From NCBI GenBank assembly GCA_045638465.1, contig JAZUBK010000050.1:1-6499 (forward strand): 6,499 bases of DNA. The letters are read 5' to 3'. Below, piece after piece: positions 5,762 through 6,499 of the stretch. The translations under genes and the position numbers were made by a program. Position 1 is the first letter of the stretch; the number at the start of each line of letters is the position of its first letter. Below the pieces are notes generated by a model. It worked only from the letters and a program-made list of their open reading frames with translations, had not been told where the DNA came from and made no database searches. The DNA is from CAKVLS01 sp045638465 (GTDB lineage: Bacteria; Bacillota; Clostridia; Christensenellales; UBA1242).

Positions 5762-6328
5762 TTGGAAAATATAAGATTAATTGCAGATAATTTATTAAAC
5801 AAAATTTCTATAAAAATAGATGACGATATAAAGGCAAAAGCTATCAACGAGTTTTTTAGTTCTTATGGAATAAACAGCAAAGAAATAATAGTACACTTAG
5901 ATAGAGGAAATAAAAAGGTTATTGCAACATATGATGATGTTGAGGGGTTAACCTTTGAACTTGCATGTATTTTGTTTAGAAAGATAGCAACAGAGATGGA
6001 ACTTAAAAATAGATACGCAGAGGAGTCTAAATGGAAATACGTAGGATGCGGAGTAAAAAAGTATCGAGAAAATAAAAACTATATTTATAATGCTATTTTT
6101 GATTCTAGAAAATATATGTTTGAACTTCATATTAGATTACTTGCCGATATTTATGAATTGGAAAAAATTAAAAATATAATTATAGGTTATACTGATAAAA
6201 TGAATATTTGGTTTAAAGACATACATTGGGCCTTTAATAATGATAATTTAATATTTGAAGAGATTTCTTCATCAAAGGATATTGATACAGATGGAATAGA
6301 GCATCCGCAGTTGGGTGAAATTATATAA
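5762..6328 (+). CDS. Conserved-looking hypothetical protein, second gene of the RNase HI operon
   Basis: I do not recognise this 188-residue protein. It has no signal peptide or membrane helix and looks cytoplasmic and alpha/beta. A helical N-terminus (about 1-34) is followed by a strand-turn-strand pattern (EIIVHLDRGNKKVIATY, 41-57), a helix (about 62-82), a motif-like stretch WKYVGCGVKKYRE (91-103), a helix with a repeated ILLADIYELEK character (about 119-137), and a strand-rich end with NIWFKDIHWAF (148-158). The tail is acidic. The frame remains open to an upstream TTG at 5729 inside the fusion gene, but the TTG at 5762 has a better-placed ribosome binding site. TTG is an unusual start and makes low expression likely. 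It is probably co-transcribed with the RNase HI fusion and ends before a strong terminator. Codon use and A+T content match its neighbours, and the long uninterrupted frame argues for a real gene. Confidence 0.75.
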   Translation: MENIRLIADNLLNKISIKIDDDIKAKAINEFFSSYGINSKEIIVHLDRGNKKVIATYDDVEGLTFELACILFRKIATEMELKNRYAEESKWKYVGCGVKKYRENKNYIYNAIFDSRKYMFELHIRLLADIYELEKIKNIIIGYTDKMNIWFKDIHWAFNNDNLIFEEISSSKDIDTDGIEHPQLGEII

Positions 6329-6405
6329 AAAAACAAGGTAAAAGACCTGTCAAATTGAAACTAGTGAAAAATAATCCTATGTCTAATAGGTTTAAACTAT
6401 CAAAC

Positions 6406-6443
6406 AAAAGAGTACAAAATTTAATTTGTACTCTTTTATTTTT
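6406..6443. terminator. Strong terminator, probably bidirectional
   Basis: Arms 6406-6418 and 6425-6437 are perfect reverse complements over 13 bp (core GAGTACAAA/TTTGTACTC) with a six-base loop. On the plus strand the stem ends in TTTT and is followed by ATTTTT. On the minus strand it ends in TTTT and is followed by GTTTG. The stretch 6329-6405 before it holds no gene or clear signal, only a weak 5-bp hairpin (6376-6390). Confidence 0.85.
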
Positions 6444-6498
6444 GTACTTTAAAATCAAAAATTGGTAATGTTAGATTTGAAATATCCGAAATTTGAAT
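6436..6498 (-). CDS. Possible 3' end of a convergent gene (partial)
   Basis: On the minus strand one frame is open from the right edge for 20 residues (containing DISNLTLPIFDFK) and ends at TAA (6438-6436), right at the foot of the 13-bp hairpin. The other two minus frames stop earlier. The alternation of polar and hydrophobic residues looks protein-like, and the layout copies that of rny and the membrane gene, where a shared terminator sits between convergent stops. Twenty codons are too few to be sure; the stretch could be plain intergenic DNA. Confidence 0.35.
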   Translation of the reverse strand: MQISDISNLTLPIFDFKVQK

Positions 6499-6499
6499 A

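Noticed and set aside
152..6328. Possible alternative genetic code with TGA as Trp
   Set aside because: None of the genes contains an internal TGA, their Trp codons are TGG, and the tRNA-Trp anticodon is CCA.
6373..6393. Weak hairpin CCTAT/ATAGG resembling the terminator stem at 99-121
   Set aside because: The stem has only five pairs and no T run, and the shared words ATCCTAT and ATAGG are too short to call a repeat family.

Overview
The window looks like a piece of chromosome from a low-GC, AT-rich bacterium of the Firmicutes/Clostridia type. The signs are strong AGGAG-like ribosome binding sites, TTGACA/TATAAT promoters, hairpin-plus-T-run terminators, a ThiI without a rhodanese domain next to a NifS-type desulfurase, an RNase Y gene, and a short Firmicutes-style pyrophosphatase-like module. 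No gene uses TGA internally and the tRNA-Trp has anticodon CCA, so the standard bacterial code applies. I see no phage, transposon, CRISPR or defence genes; most of the window is housekeeping.

Layout. Bases 1-77 hold the tail of an unrecognised plus-strand gene, closed by a terminator (97-124). A promoter partly overlapping that terminator starts a two-gene operon: a cysteine desulfurase (152-1273) and the tRNA 4-thiouridine synthetase thiI (1282-2439), ended by a terminator at 2448-2479. A consensus promoter (2499-2527) then drives rny, encoding the membrane-anchored endoribonuclease RNase Y (2604-4160). A symmetric terminator (4177-4206) separates rny from a convergent minus-strand unit. 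That unit reads from a strong promoter (4869-4897) through tRNA-Trp(CCA) (4777-4850) and a hairpin (4749-4772) into a small two-helix membrane protein gene (4211-4726).

Divergent from the tRNA promoter, a plus-strand promoter (4916-4944) lies so close to the next ATG that the transcript should be leaderless. It drives a 266-residue fusion of RNase HI to a short inorganic-pyrophosphatase-like domain (4951-5751), followed after 10 bases by an unrecognised 188-residue protein with a TTG start (5762-6328). A 13-bp hairpin (6406-6437) ends the unit, and a possible minus-strand gene tail (6436-6498) converges on it.

How the genes work together. The first operon is a sulfur relay: the desulfurase takes sulfur from cysteine and ThiI puts it on tRNA U8. 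RNase Y starts mRNA turnover. RNase HI removes RNA from RNA-DNA hybrids, and pyrophosphatases remove the PPi made by polymerases, so the fusion joins two functions loosely linked to nucleic acid synthesis. The most unusual points are this fusion with its leaderless promoter, the unknown protein coupled to it, and a membrane-protein gene that seems to depend on readthrough from a tRNA gene.
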